A DNA stretch of 64,000 nucleotides, taken from positions 558,001-622,000 of the forward strand of contig NZ_JAJNOC010000001.1 in the NCBI RefSeq assembly GCF_021044825.1. Reading direction: 5' to 3'. The stretch's first letter is position 1. Each line of letters opens with the position of its first letter. The position numbers and the translations under genes were made by a program. Under the pieces are notes generated by a model. It was not told the DNA's origin. It was given only the letters and a program-made list of their open reading frames with translations, and searched no databases. The stretch comes from Massilia phyllostachyos. Its GTDB lineage: Bacteria; Pseudomonadota; Gammaproteobacteria; Burkholderiales; Burkholderiaceae_D. Shown here in pieces: positions 18,373 to 27,554 of this stretch.

Positions 18373-18918
18373 ATGTTGTCGTTTAATCACCCGAGACCGG
18401 TCAACAGCAATAAACCCGTCGCCGTGCTGGTGCAACAGCAGGACGACGACAAGGTGCTGCACGTGCCGGTCGGGACTGCCCCGGCGGAACCCCCGCTGGC
18501 GGCCGCCGCGTCCCTGCCCTTGTCCGAGCTGCACTTCTTCGTGCGCTACACCCTGGGCGAGTACATCGCCTTCATGTGGCAGCACGGCGGCTACCTGATC
18601 CGCCGCCGCCGCATCCGCTTCCCCGCCAGCCTCTACCTGCGCCTGAAGAGCACCCTGGGCGCCGCCGTCCACTTCGTCCTGCTCGGGCGCGGCCGCCGCA
18701 CCTACGAATTCACGATCGACCAGCACGGCATCGTCCGCACCAGCGGCGGCGTGACCCTGATCGGCTGGGAAGACGTGATGGCGGTGCGCACCTATCCGCG
18801 CGGGTTCATGATGGTGCTGAAACGCGGGACGCTGCCGATTCCCTATCGGGCTCTTTCGGAAGCGCAGATGGGCGCGATGAAGCAATTAGCCGCAGCGCGA
18901 AGAGATTCGCTTCTGTAG
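18373..18918 (+). CDS. YcxB-like domain membrane protein
   Basis: The 181-residue protein of unknown function has a polar N-terminus (1-50), a region with modest hydrophobic stretches (55-75 and 90-108), and a C-terminal part resembling the YcxB-like C-terminal domain: YEFTIDQHGIVRTSGGVTL then IGWEDVMAVRTYPRGFMMVL and IPYRALSEAQM. Other members of this family usually carry two transmembrane helices before this domain. The ATG at 18373 follows AGGGG. It lies 58 bases after waaA and may share its transcript. The assignment is by pattern of the C-terminal domain only. Confidence 0.7.
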   Translation: MLSFNHPRPVNSNKPVAVLVQQQDDDKVLHVPVGTAPAEPPLAAAASLPLSELHFFVRYTLGEYIAFMWQHGGYLIRRRRIRFPASLYLRLKSTLGAAVHFVLLGRGRRTYEFTIDQHGIVRTSGGVTLIGWEDVMAVRTYPRGFMMVLKRGTLPIPYRALSEAQMGAMKQLAAARRDSLL

Positions 18919-19035
18919 GGTGGGCCTGGGCGGCCCCGCGGTCCTCCGCCCACGCGGTGATAGTTAGACGATGAACAGCCGCGCGGGCAGCATTAACGTG
19001 ATTTGAACGCGTGGGCGGAGGACCGCCCACCCTAC
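18915..19035. repeat. 121-base nested inverted repeat (repeat family B, REPIN-like)
   Basis: GTAGGGTGGG (18915-18924) is the exact inverse of CCCACCCTAC (19026-19035), and GCGGTCCTCCGCCCACGCG (18938-18956) is the exact inverse of 19008-19026. About 50 bases of unrelated sequence lie between the arms. The left edge overlaps the last codon of the YcxB-like gene; the right edge is 4 bases from the stop of the convergent metalloprotease gene. A compact relative is at 24501-24530. Confidence 0.8.
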
Positions 19036-19039
19036 GAAA

Positions 19040-19942
19040 TCAGTCGGTGAACAGCACCGGCATCTCGTGCGAGCGCTTCTTGAGCGCCAGCCGCGCCCCA
19101 TCGTAATCCGGATACACCTCGCCCACCGCCGCCCAGAACGCCGGGCTGTGGTTCATCTCGCGCAGGTGCGCCAGCTCGTGCGCCACGACGTAGTCCACCA
19201 GCCCCAAGGGATAATGCACCAGGCGCCAGTTCAGGCGGATGTTGCCCTCCACCGTGCAGGAACCCCAGCGTGTGCCGGCCGAGGACAGCGCGAATGCGCG
19301 ATAGGTCACCCCCAGCAGTGGCGCATAGTGGTCGAGACGCTCCTTGAACAGCTTCTTCGCCTCCGCCTGGAACCACAGCTTGACCCGCTCCTTGAGCTGC
19401 CATTCCGACAAGCCCGGCACTACGCCGATCCACAGCTCGCCGTTCGACGCATCGAACTGGCAGTGGCTGCGCGGCGCTTCCTCCAGCCGCAGCGTGATCT
19501 CGCCGCCGAGGTAGGGCAGGCGCGCGCCATCCTTCCATTCGACCGGCGCGCGTTCGAGGCGCTGGGCGCGCCGTTCACCGCGTTCGAGCAGCTTGGTGAG
19601 GATCCAGCGCTGCTTGGCACGGATCGCGTTGTCGATATCGAGCTGGCTGCAGCGGCGCGGCGCCGTCACGCGCAGGCCGTCGTCGTCGATCATGAAGCCG
19701 ATCGAGCGGCGCGTGGAGCGGCGCAGGGCGTAGTCGACGGTGTGGGCGCCGAGCACGATGCGCTTGAGCGGCGGCTCGCCGTCGGCGACGGGAGGCGAGG
19801 GGATGAGATTGCGTGGCGCCGGAGGCGGCGCCTTGAACAGCGGCTGCGCCGGCGCCGCCGGTTTATCCGAGGGCTTGAGCGCCGCGAAGAAGTCCTGCGC
19901 AAACAGTTCCAGCTGGCTCGAGTCGACCTTTGACGACGCCAT
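19040..19942 (-). CDS. YgjP-like (DUF45) metallopeptidase
   Basis: The 300-residue protein carries the YgjP/DUF45 zinc-peptidase domain in its C-terminal two thirds: RRSIGFMIDDDGLRVTAPRR, then SSAGTRWGSCTVEGNIRLNW, then the HExxH site VAHELAHLREMNHSPAFW, where the second His-rich turn supplies a further ligand. The first roughly 70 residues are Pro/Ala-rich and probably disordered. Substrates are unknown. The ATG at 19942 (MASSKVDSSQLELFAQDFF) lies 44 bases after the plsC stop; longer in-frame starts would overlap that gene. It is the last gene of the glyQS-gmhB-plsC run. Confidence 0.9.
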   Translation of the reverse strand: MASSKVDSSQLELFAQDFFAALKPSDKPAAPAQPLFKAPPPAPRNLIPSPPVADGEPPLKRIVLGAHTVDYALRRSTRRSIGFMIDDDGLRVTAPRRCSQLDIDNAIRAKQRWILTKLLERGERRAQRLERAPVEWKDGARLPYLGGEITLRLEEAPRSHCQFDASNGELWIGVVPGLSEWQLKERVKLWFQAEAKKLFKERLDHYAPLLGVTYRAFALSSAGTRWGSCTVEGNIRLNWRLVHYPLGLVDYVVAHELAHLREMNHSPAFWAAVGEVYPDYDGARLALKKRSHEMPVLFTD

Positions 19943-19986
19943 GGATTGCTGCGGTTTCGACTCCCTGATCTGGGCGCTGACGTCGC

Positions 19987-20727
19987 TCAGCCACCTCTGT
20001 AGGCGTGGGGCGAAATGACGCGCATTTCGGATTCTATCCAATTTTCGACCTCTTGCATCATGCTGTCGGGAGTGTGGCCTGCTGGCGAAATCGGCTTGCC
20101 GATCGAGACCGTCACCAGGCCGGGGCGCTTGATGAAGGAATTCTTGGGCCAGCATTCGCCTGAATTATGCGCGATCGGCACGACCACGCTTTGTGTTTCG
20201 ATAGCCAGGCGCGTGCCGCCGCTCTTGTACTTGCCCTTCTGGCCGACCGGGATGCGGGTCCCTTCCGGGAACATGATGATCCACTGGCCGTCGGCCAGCC
20301 GGCGCTTGCCGTGGCGGACCACGTGGCCGAAGGCGTTCTTGCCCTGCTTGCGGTCGATCGGGATCATGCGCAGCAGGCCCATGGCCCAGCCGAAGAAGGG
20401 AATGTACAGGATTTCCTTCTTGAAGACGAAGACCAGGGGGCGGGTCAGGTTCGGCAGCAGGAAGATGGTCTCCCAGGCCGACTGGTGCTTCGACAGCACC
20501 ACCGCCGGCGCGTCCGGCAGGTTCTCGTAACCCTTGAATTCATAGCGGATCCCGCAGATCACCTTGGCGCACCAGATGATGAAAACGTTCCAGCGCGAGG
20601 TCACCCAGAAGCGCTTGTTGTAGGGCAGGGGCGCGGCCAGGAAGCAGATGCAGGCCCAGACCACGGTGGCCACGATCATGATGACCGTGAAGAGCAGGGA
20701 ACGCAGGAACAGACTGAAGGTGTGCAA
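19987..20727 (-). CDS. plsC: 1-acyl-sn-glycerol-3-phosphate acyltransferase
   Basis: PlsC acylates lysophosphatidic acid to phosphatidic acid at the inner membrane. The 246-residue protein has two N-terminal hydrophobic helices (about 8-35 and 45-60), the catalytic block KHQSAWETIFL (HX4D-like with Glu, as in many beta/gamma PlsC), IPIDRKQGKNAF, and FPEGTRIPVG. Length matches E. coli PlsC (245). In betaproteobacteria this gene commonly follows gmhB, as it does here with a 55-base gap. It is the better candidate for the housekeeping enzyme compared with the gene at 9138-9875. Confidence 0.92.
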   Translation of the reverse strand: MHTFSLFLRSLLFTVIMIVATVVWACICFLAAPLPYNKRFWVTSRWNVFIIWCAKVICGIRYEFKGYENLPDAPAVVLSKHQSAWETIFLLPNLTRPLVFVFKKEILYIPFFGWAMGLLRMIPIDRKQGKNAFGHVVRHGKRRLADGQWIIMFPEGTRIPVGQKGKYKSGGTRLAIETQSVVVPIAHNSGECWPKNSFIKRPGLVTVSIGKPISPAGHTPDSMMQEVENWIESEMRVISPHAYRGG

Positions 20728-20782
20728 AGGGGCTCCGGACGAATTTCTGGTTTGGACGGTGATGCTTGTTTTTGTATGCTGC

Positions 20783-21337
20783 TCAGTCAGGCCGCTGTGC
20801 CGCGGTCTTCAGGAAGGACTGTACCATCGAAGCGAGGTCGGGGAAAACCTGGGTGCCCGGCGGCAGGCCGCCGGTCTGTTGCGTTTTCTCCCCTTTGCCG
20901 GTCAGGACCAGGTAGGGCACGCAGCCCAGGCGAAAGCCCGCCTGCAGGTCGCGCAGCGAGTCGCCGACCGTCGGCACGCCCTTCAGGCTCACCTTGAAGC
21001 GCTTGCTGATCTCCTCGAACATGCCGGCCTTGGGTTTGCGGCAGTCGCAGTTGTCGATCGCGGCGTGCGGGCAGAAGAAGATGGCGTCGATGTCGGCGCC
21101 CACCAGCTGGGCGCTGGCGTGCAGTTTCTGGTGGATCGCGTTCAGGGTCGTCATGTCGAACAGTTCGCGCGCGATGCCCGACTGGTTCGAGGCGATGACG
21201 ACCCGGTAACCCGCCTGGTTCAGGCGGGCGATCGCTTCCAGCGAGCCGGGGATGGGAATCCACTCCGCCGGCGACTTGATGAAGTCCGGCGAATCGTGGT
21301 TGATGACCCCATCCCGGTCGAGGATGATGAGTTTCAT
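20783..21337 (-). CDS. gmhB: D-glycero-beta-D-manno-heptose 1,7-bisphosphate 7-phosphatase
   Basis: GmhB removes the C7 phosphate in the ADP-heptose pathway that feeds WaaC. The 184-residue HAD phosphatase starts MKLIILDRDGVINHDSPDF, with both catalytic Asp residues. SNQSGIARELF is motif II, and the structural zinc cluster is CPHAAIDNCDCRKPKAGMF. VGDSLRDLQAG is the C-terminal metal motif. It lies 18 bases after glyS in the order glyQ-glyS-gmhB-plsC, a common betaproteobacterial arrangement. Confidence 0.95.
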   Translation of the reverse strand: MKLIILDRDGVINHDSPDFIKSPAEWIPIPGSLEAIARLNQAGYRVVIASNQSGIARELFDMTTLNAIHQKLHASAQLVGADIDAIFFCPHAAIDNCDCRKPKAGMFEEISKRFKVSLKGVPTVGDSLRDLQAGFRLGCVPYLVLTGKGEKTQQTGGLPPGTQVFPDLASMVQSFLKTAAQRPD

Positions 21338-21355
21338 GGCACTACCTTCAAAAGC

Positions 21356-23458
21356 TTACGCGGCGAGTTTCGAGATGTCGGCCACGCGGTTCATCATGCC
21401 GTGCAGCTTCGACAACAGCGCCAGGCGGTTGTTGCGCAGGTTGACGTCTTCCGCCATCACCATCACGTCGTTGAAGAAGGCGTCGACTTCGTCCTTCATC
21501 AGCGCCAGGGTCTTGAGGGCGCCGGTGAAGTCGCCCTTCTCGAACGCAGTGGTGACATCGCCCTCGAGCTGCTGCATGCGGGCGGCCAGCGCCTGTTCGG
21601 CCGCTTCCACCAGCAGTTCCTGTTTGATCGAAGCATCCGCCGGCATCGCTTCCTCGTTCTTCTTGAGGATGTTGGTGATGCGTTTGTTGGCGGCGGCCAG
21701 CGAGCTTGATTCCGGCAGGGCGGCAAAGGCCTGCACCGCTTCCAGGCGCTGGACGACGTCGTCGACGCGGTCCGGGTTCTGGGCCAGCACGGCTTCGACT
21801 TCGTTCGGCGAGAAGCCGCGCTCGCGCAGCATGCCGCGCAGGCGGTCCAGCATGAAGTCCTTCACTTCGCCCGACGGGTCCTTGAACGCGGCCTGGCCCG
21901 CGAACACGCCGGCGGCATCGCCCAGCAGTTCGGACAGCGACAGCGGCAGGCGCTTCTCGACCAGCATGCGCATCACGCCCAGGGCGTGGCGGCGCAGCGC
22001 GAACGGATCCTTCTCGCCGGTCGGCTGCAGGCCGATGGCCCAGATGCCGACCAGGGTTTCCAGCTTGTCGGCCAGCGCGACCGCCAGGCCGGTATTGGTC
22101 GACGGCAGGGCGTCGCCGGCAAAGCGCGGCTGGTAGTGCTCGGAGGCGGCCTTGGCCACTTCCTCGTGCTCGCCGTCGTGACGCGCATAGTAGGTGCCCA
22201 TGATGCCCTGCAGCTCGGGGAACTCGCCGACCATGTCGGTCAGCAGGTCGGCCTTGGACAGGCGCGCGCCGCGTTCGGCCAGCGCCACGTCGTAGCCGAG
22301 GCGCTTCGCGATACTGGTCGCCAGCTTCGTCACGCGTTCGCTGCGCTCGGCCTGGGTGCCCAGCTTGTTGTGGTAGACCACGTTCGACAGCTGCGGCAGG
22401 CGCGACTCCAGCGTCTTCTTCTTGTCCTGCTCGAAGAAAAACTTGGCGTCCGACAGGCGCGGGCGCACCACGCGCTCGTTGCCGCCGACGATGGCGGCCG
22501 GATCGTCGGTGGCGATGTTCGACACGATCAGGAAGCGCGAACGCAGCTTGCCGTCGTTATCGGTCAGCGCGAAGTACTTCTGGTTCGTCTGCATGGTCAG
22601 GATCAGGCATTCCTGCGGCACCGCCAGGAATTCGTCCTCGAAGCGGCACGCGTAAACGACCGGCCATTCGACCAGCGCGGCCACTTCATCGAGCAGCGAC
22701 TCGGGCATCAGGACGCGGTCGGCGCCGGCTTTTTCCAGCAGCTGCGAACGGATGCTTTCCTTGCGCGCCTCGGCGGAGGACAGCACCTTGCCTTCGGATT
22801 CCAGCACCTGCGCGTACTGGTCGGCGTGCGGCACGGTGATCTCGCCGCCATGCGACAGGAAGCGGTGACCCATGGTCTGGCGGCCGGCCGTCAATCCCAG
22901 CAGGGACAGCGGCAGCACCTGCTCGCCGTGCAGGGCGAGCAGCAGGTGTACCGGGCGCACGAACTGCACGGTCGCGCCGTCCGGACGCTGGTAGCTCATG
23001 ACCTTCGGAATCGGCAGCTTGGACACGGTCTCCTGCAGCACGTCCTGCAGGGCCCCGGCCAGCGCGCTGCCGCTTGCGGTGTAGGTGTAGAAGAAGGATT
23101 CGGCCTTTCCGTCCTGGGCGCGTTCGAGGTCGCTGATCTGCAGGTCGGGGAAGCCGAGGGCCGCCAGCTTCTTGGCCAGCGGCGCGGACGGGTTGCCGTC
23201 CTTGTCCAGCGCGACCGACACCGGCAGCACTTTTTCGCGGATCGACTTGTCGGGCGAGGTGCCGCGCACATTGGTGATGGTGACGGCCAGGCGGCGCGGG
23301 GTGGCGTGGGCCGTGGCGACGCTGTCGCTTTCGAGGAAGTCGCGCGCCTTCAGGCCATTGGCGATGCCGTTGGCGAAGGCGGCGCCCAGTTTCACGAGCG
23401 CCTTTGGCGGCAGTTCTTCGGTCTGGATTTCGACGAGGAGAGTCTGGTTCATGGTCAT
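21356..23458 (-). CDS. glyS: Glycyl-tRNA synthetase, beta subunit
   Basis: GlyS forms the alpha2beta2 glycyl-tRNA synthetase with GlyQ and provides tRNA recognition. The 700-residue protein (E. coli 689) starts [20 protein letters not shown], the conserved beginning; the second Met two codons on is an alternative start. Family stretches include [45 protein letters not shown] and [20 protein letters not shown] at the C-terminal anticodon-binding-like end. It lies 15 bases downstream of glyQ and 18 upstream of gmhB. Confidence 0.97.
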   Translation of the reverse strand: MTMNQTLLVEIQTEELPPKALVKLGAAFANGIANGLKARDFLESDSVATAHATPRRLAVTITNVRGTSPDKSIREKVLPVSVALDKDGNPSAPLAKKLAALGFPDLQISDLERAQDGKAESFFYTYTASGSALAGALQDVLQETVSKLPIPKVMSYQRPDGATVQFVRPVHLLLALHGEQVLPLSLLGLTAGRQTMGHRFLSHGGEITVPHADQYAQVLESEGKVLSSAEARKESIRSQLLEKAGADRVLMPESLLDEVAALVEWPVVYACRFEDEFLAVPQECLILTMQTNQKYFALTDNDGKLRSRFLIVSNIATDDPAAIVGGNERVVRPRLSDAKFFFEQDKKKTLESRLPQLSNVVYHNKLGTQAERSERVTKLATSIAKRLGYDVALAERGARLSKADLLTDMVGEFPELQGIMGTYYARHDGEHEEVAKAASEHYQPRFAGDALPSTNTGLAVALADKLETLVGIWAIGLQPTGEKDPFALRRHALGVMRMLVEKRLPLSLSELLGDAAGVFAGQAAFKDPSGEVKDFMLDRLRGMLRERGFSPNEVEAVLAQNPDRVDDVVQRLEAVQAFAALPESSSLAAANKRITNILKKNEEAMPADASIKQELLVEAAEQALAARMQQLEGDVTTAFEKGDFTGALKTLALMKDEVDAFFNDVMVMAEDVNLRNNRLALLSKLHGMMNRVADISKLAA

Positions 23459-23473
23459 GTTCTGTTCTTCTTC

Positions 23474-24388
23474 TTAGGCGGCGGCTTTGGCGGCGCCTGG
23501 CAGCATCGGGAAGCCCAGCTTCTCGCGCGAATCGTAATAGGCCTGCGCCACCAGGCGCGACAGCGTGCGCACGCGGCCGATGTAGGCGGCGCGTTCGGTC
23601 ACCGAGATGGCGCCGCGCGCGTCCAGCATGTTGAAGCTGTGCGAGGCCTTCATGATCTGCTCGTAGGCCGGCAGCGTGAGCTGCAGTTCGATCAGGCGCT
23701 TGGCTTCGGATTCGTGGTTGGCGAAAGCCTGGAACAGCAGCTCGGTGTTCGCGTGCTCGAAGTTGTAGGTCGACTGCTCGACTTCGTTCTGGTGGAAGAC
23801 GTCGCCGTATGACAGGGTCTTCTTGACGCCGTTTTCTTCCCACTCGGTCCACACCAGGTCGTAGACGTTCTCGACGCCCTGCAGGTACATCGCCAGGCGC
23901 TCGATGCCGTAGGTGATCTCGCCCAGCACCGGCTTGCAATCGAGGCCGCCGACCTGCTGGAAGTAGGTGAACTGGGTGACTTCCATCCCGTTCAGCCAGA
24001 CTTCCCAGCCCAGGCCCCAGGCGCCCAGGGTCGGGCTTTCCCAGTCGTCCTCGACGAAGCGCACGTCGTTCTTCTTCAGGTCCAGGCCCAGGGCTTCCAG
24101 CGAACCGAGGTAGAGGTCGAGGATGTTTTCCGGGGCGGGCTTGAGCACCACCTGGTACTGGTAGTAGTGCTGCAGGCGGTTCGGGTTCTCGCCGTAGCGG
24201 CCATCCTTCGGGCGGCGCGAGGGCTGCACATAGGCGGCGCGCCAAGGCTCCGGTCCGATCGCACGCAGGAAGGTGCCGGTGTGGAAGGTGCCGGCGCCGA
24301 CTTCCATGTCGTAGGGCTGCAGCAGGGCGCAACCCTGCTTGTCCCAGTAGGTCTGCAGGGTGAGGATGATTTGTTGGAATGTGAGCAT
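23474..24388 (-). CDS. glyQ: Glycyl-tRNA synthetase, alpha subunit
   Basis: GlyQ is the catalytic class II subunit that activates glycine. The 304-residue protein (E. coli 303) starts [20 protein letters not shown] and contains [40 protein letters not shown] and [20 protein letters not shown]. The ATG at 24388 matches the family's N-terminus; an in-frame codon at 24436 adds 16 unconserved residues and was rejected. It is the first gene of a five-gene minus-strand run ending at 19040. No glycine riboswitch is visible in the short upstream stretch before the repeat at 24501-24530. Confidence 0.97.
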   Translation of the reverse strand: MLTFQQIILTLQTYWDKQGCALLQPYDMEVGAGTFHTGTFLRAIGPEPWRAAYVQPSRRPKDGRYGENPNRLQHYYQYQVVLKPAPENILDLYLGSLEALGLDLKKNDVRFVEDDWESPTLGAWGLGWEVWLNGMEVTQFTYFQQVGGLDCKPVLGEITYGIERLAMYLQGVENVYDLVWTEWEENGVKKTLSYGDVFHQNEVEQSTYNFEHANTELLFQAFANHESEAKRLIELQLTLPAYEQIMKASHSFNMLDARGAISVTERAAYIGRVRTLSRLVAQAYYDSREKLGFPMLPGAAKAAA

Positions 24389-24500
24389 GTGGTGGGCGCC
24401 GCGGGGTTGGTGCCGCGGTCGCGGTAAATTTGCCAAATGACCAATTCTACTGAATTTTGGCCAGGGGCTGGGGCGTGATTCGACTCAGCAGTAGGAATTT

Positions 24501-24530
24501 GTAGGGTGGGCGGTCCTCCGCCCACCCTAC
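24501..24530. repeat. 30-base inverted repeat, family B
   Basis: GTAGGGTGGGCGG (24501-24513) and its exact inverse CCGCCCACCCTAC (24518-24530) flank a TCCT loop. The outer ten bases are the same as the outer arms of the 121-base element at 18915-19035, and the stem contains its GGTCCTCCGCCCAC core. It overlaps the lnt stop codon, whose TAG (24529-24527) is made by the repeat itself. Confidence 0.8.
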
Positions 24531-26089
24531 GAAACCCGTTGGCGGTACTGGCGGCCGGCGAACCAGGCGCCGAGCAGCATGAGGGCGCCCAGCAGCAGGA
24601 AGGCTTGGTTGCCGAAGCGGACGTAAGGCGTCAACCCTTCGGTGCCGCGCACGGTCGCGCTCAGGACGCCGCGTCCATAGAAGGGCAGCGCCTGCGTCAC
24701 CTTGCCGCGCCCGTCGATGATGGCGGTCGCGCCGTTATTGGTCGAGCGCAGCATCGGCCGCCCGGTCTCGATCGCGCGCATCTGCGAGATCTGCAGGTGC
24801 TGCGGGATCGCCACCGACTCGCCATACCACGCCAGGTTCGACACGTTCAGCAGCAGGGTCGCGGGACGCGGCGCGTTGCGCAGCTGGGCCGCGATTTCTT
24901 CGCCGAAGGCGTCCTCGTAGCAGATATTCGGCAGCACCAGCTGATCCTTGATCGGGAAGGCCGCCTGCAGCGCCGCGCCGCGGGTCTGGTCGCCCAGCGG
25001 AATGCTCATCAGGTCGGTGAACCAGCGGAAGCCCGGCGGGATGAATTCGCCGAAGGGCACCAGGTGGTGCTTGTCGTAGCGGTAGGGCGAGGAGCCGGGG
25101 CCGAAGGCGATCACGCTGTTGCCGTATTTCGTCGGGCTGTCCATCATCGGAATGCCGAGCATCAGGTGGCTGCGGGTCCGGGCCGCAAAGTCCTGCAGGC
25201 CGGCCAGGTAGTCGGGCGGCAGGTACTGGGGCGAGACCGGAATCGCCGTCTCCGGCGTGGCGATCAGGTCGGCCGGCGCCGCCGTGATCAGCCCCTGGTA
25301 GCGGCCGACGATGTCCATCAGGTAGGCCGCATCGAACTTCTGGTCCTGGCGCACGTCGCCCTGCAGCAGGCGCACGGTGAGCGGCTGGCCCACTTCATGG
25401 GTCCAGTCGACGAATTTCAGGGTGAAGCCGCCCACCATCACTGCCGCGAACAGCGACAGCGCCGGCCAGCGCGCACGCTGGGTCAGCATCACGATGCAGC
25501 CGGCGCACAGGGCCGCCAGCACGCCGACGCCGTAGACGCCGACGATCGGCGCGTAGCCGCCCAGCGGCGAAACGTTGTGCGCATAGCCCGCCGCCGCCCA
25601 GGGGAAGCCGGTGAAGACCCAGCCGCGCATCCATTCCGACACGCCCCACGCTGCGGGCAGCACCAGAAGCACGAAGGCCGGCACGGGCAGCGACCACTTG
25701 CGGCGCAGCCAGCTGGCGGCGCCGCCGGCGAACGCGCCGAACAGGCCCATGTAGAGACCGAGCAGGGCGATCGCGATCGCGCCGAGCACGGCGGGCAGGC
25801 CGCCGAAGCGGGTGATGGCGATGTAGAGCCAGTGCATGCCGGCCACCGACCAGCCGAAGCCGAAGGCCCAGCCGAGCCAGACCCCGCGGCGCGACGAGGT
25901 CCCCATCCCGACCTGGTAGAAGAAATACGCCAGCGCCAGGAACTGCAGCGGCCACCAGCCGAAGGGCTCGAAGGAGAACAGCGAGGTGGCGCCGGCAAGC
26001 GCCATCAGCGCCAGGGCTCTGGCGGAAGGCCTGCTTGCTTTGAGGGCGGGGTCAGGGCTGGTGGCGGGCTGGGTACGGCGGCGCAGCAT
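24527..26089 (-). CDS. lnt: Apolipoprotein N-acyltransferase
   Basis: Lnt adds the third acyl chain to the N-terminal cysteine of lipoproteins in the inner membrane. The 520-residue protein (E. coli 512) has about seven hydrophobic segments in the first 220 residues and a periplasmic carbon-nitrogen hydrolase domain. The catalytic triad is visible: Glu in IATPETAIPVSPQYL, Lys in RYDKHHLVPFGEFIPPG and Cys in PNICYEDAFGEE. One hydrophobic helix follows near the C-terminus. The ATG overlaps the corC stop by one base (TGATG), and the TAG stop lies inside a family B repeat, so the last few codons may have been reshaped by it. Confidence 0.96.
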   Translation of the reverse strand: MLRRRTQPATSPDPALKASRPSARALALMALAGATSLFSFEPFGWWPLQFLALAYFFYQVGMGTSSRRGVWLGWAFGFGWSVAGMHWLYIAITRFGGLPAVLGAIAIALLGLYMGLFGAFAGGAASWLRRKWSLPVPAFVLLVLPAAWGVSEWMRGWVFTGFPWAAAGYAHNVSPLGGYAPIVGVYGVGVLAALCAGCIVMLTQRARWPALSLFAAVMVGGFTLKFVDWTHEVGQPLTVRLLQGDVRQDQKFDAAYLMDIVGRYQGLITAAPADLIATPETAIPVSPQYLPPDYLAGLQDFAARTRSHLMLGIPMMDSPTKYGNSVIAFGPGSSPYRYDKHHLVPFGEFIPPGFRWFTDLMSIPLGDQTRGAALQAAFPIKDQLVLPNICYEDAFGEEIAAQLRNAPRPATLLLNVSNLAWYGESVAIPQHLQISQMRAIETGRPMLRSTNNGATAIIDGRGKVTQALPFYGRGVLSATVRGTEGLTPYVRFGNQAFLLLGALMLLGAWFAGRQYRQRVS

Positions 26090-26967
26090 CAGTCGTGGTC
26101 GGATTCGAGCGCGGGCAGCTTCTCGACCAGCAGCACGTGGATCTGGCGCGCGTCGGCGCGCAGCACTTCGAAGCGCAGGTTCTCAAGGTCGAACACCTCG
26201 CCTTTGTGCGGCATGCGGCCCAGGTGGCTGGCCACCAGGCCGCCGATGGTGTCGGCATCGTCTTCCGGCAGGTCGACACCGATCTCTTCGTTGAACTGCT
26301 CGATCTCGGTGAGCGCCTTGACCCGCCAGCGCGGGCCCAGCTGGCCTTCCTTGATCGACAGGACGTTGTCTTCTTCCTCGTCGAAGTCGTACTCGTCCTC
26401 GATGTCGCCGACGATCTGCTCGAGCACGTCCTCAATGGTGATCAGGCCGGCCACGCCGCTGTACTCGTCGACGACGATGGCCATGTGGTTGTGGTTGGCG
26501 CGGAAGTCGCGCAGCAGCACGTTCAGTCGCTTCGATTCCGGGATGAAGATCGCCGGGCGCAGCATCTTGCGCACGTCGAAGGACTCTTCGGCATAGTAGC
26601 GCAGCAGGTCCTTGGCCAGCAGGATGCCGACCACCTTGTCGCGCTCGCCCTCGATGGCGGGGAAACGGGAATGTTGCGTCTCGAGCACGATCGGCAGCCA
26701 TTCCTCGATGGGCTTGGAAATGTCGATCACGTCCATTTGCGAGCGCGGCACCATGATGTCGCGCACCGACAGGTCGGACACCTGGAACACGCCTTCGATC
26801 ATCGACAGCGCATCGGCGTCGATCAGGTTGCGTTCGTGGGCTTCGTGCAGGACTTCGAGGAGTTCCGCGCGGTTTTCAGGCTCGGGGGAGATGAGTGCGG
26901 TCAGCCGTTCGAACAGCGACCGGTGGGGTTTGGCGTCCGATCGGACGTCACTGGGATACTCGGGCAT
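26089..26967 (-). CDS. corC: CorC/YbeX family CBS-domain protein
   Basis: The 292-residue protein (E. coli 292) has two CBS domains followed by a CorC_HlyC domain and belongs to the family linked to Mg2+/Co2+ homeostasis and, for YbeX, ribosome metabolism. The CBS start is SVRDIMVPRSQMDVIDISK; the second ends VVDEYSGVAGLITIEDVLEQ then IVGDIEDEYD. The C-terminal domain has TIGGLVASHLGRMPHKGE. No transmembrane segment is seen, as expected for this short cytosolic type. The ATG at 26967 (MPEYPSDVRSDAKPHRSLFE) is the family start; upstream in-frame codons were rejected. It overlaps lnt by one base. Confidence 0.94.
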   Translation of the reverse strand: MPEYPSDVRSDAKPHRSLFERLTALISPEPENRAELLEVLHEAHERNLIDADALSMIEGVFQVSDLSVRDIMVPRSQMDVIDISKPIEEWLPIVLETQHSRFPAIEGERDKVVGILLAKDLLRYYAEESFDVRKMLRPAIFIPESKRLNVLLRDFRANHNHMAIVVDEYSGVAGLITIEDVLEQIVGDIEDEYDFDEEEDNVLSIKEGQLGPRWRVKALTEIEQFNEEIGVDLPEDDADTIGGLVASHLGRMPHKGEVFDLENLRFEVLRADARQIHVLLVEKLPALESDHD

Positions 26968-27086
26968 AGTTGGCGTGAAGCCGTTGTTGCGATGGGTATA
27001 GGATACACGAAAAGGGCAGATGCCCCACAAAGCGCACCGTTGCCGTAAAGAATGGCAGTGGACGGCGCCGCCGTCCACCATCGGCA

Positions 27087-27554
27087 TCAGTCCGCGTACG
27101 GGTCCGGATAGCCCAGCACTTCCATGATGTCGCGCTCGAACTGCTCCATCTCGTCGGCTTCCTCGTCGTGCTCGTGATCGTAACCCTGCGCGTGCAGCAC
27201 GCCGTGCACCACCAGGTGGGCCGCGTGTTCCTCGACCGTCTTCTTCTGCTCCTCGGCCTCGCGCAGCAGCACGTCGGTGCACAGGATGATGTCGGCCTGG
27301 GTCGGGTCCTCGTCGCCGAGTTCCTCGCCCTCGTTGTAGGCGAAGGTGAGCACGTTGGTGGCGTAGTCCTTGCCGCGGTACTGGCGGTTCAGGGCCTGGC
27401 CTTCCTCGGCGTCGACGAAGCGGATCGCCAGTTCGGCGGGCCCCAGCAGGGCCGCGTCGACCCAGCGCTGCAGCATCTCCTCGGTGATCTCCTCCTCGAG
27501 GCGGGTGTCGGCGTACTGGACGTCGAGGTCGAGCTTATGTTTTTTTTCTTGCAT
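27087..27554 (-). CDS. ybeY: Endoribonuclease YbeY (rRNA maturation factor)
   Basis: YbeY is a zinc-dependent ribonuclease needed for 16S rRNA 3' maturation and ribosome quality control. The 155-residue protein has the UPF0054 metal motif H-x3-H-x5-H in [20 protein letters not shown], and the conserved [17 protein letters not shown]. Length equals E. coli YbeY (155). It overlaps phoH by 20 bases, so translation is probably coupled. It lies 119 bases before corC in the order miaB-phoH-ybeY-corC-lnt. Confidence 0.96.
   Translation of the reverse strand: MQEKKHKLDLDVQYADTRLEEEITEEMLQRWVDAALLGPAELAIRFVDAEEGQALNRQYRGKDYATNVLTFAYNEGEELGDEDPTQADIILCTDVLLREAEEQKKTVEEHAAHLVVHGVLHAQGYDHEHDEEADEMEQFERDIMEVLGYPDPYAD

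Noticed and set aside
24388-24500. Glycine riboswitch ahead of glyQ
   Set aside because: The upstream stretch is short and no paired aptamer-like helices or conserved core were recognisable.
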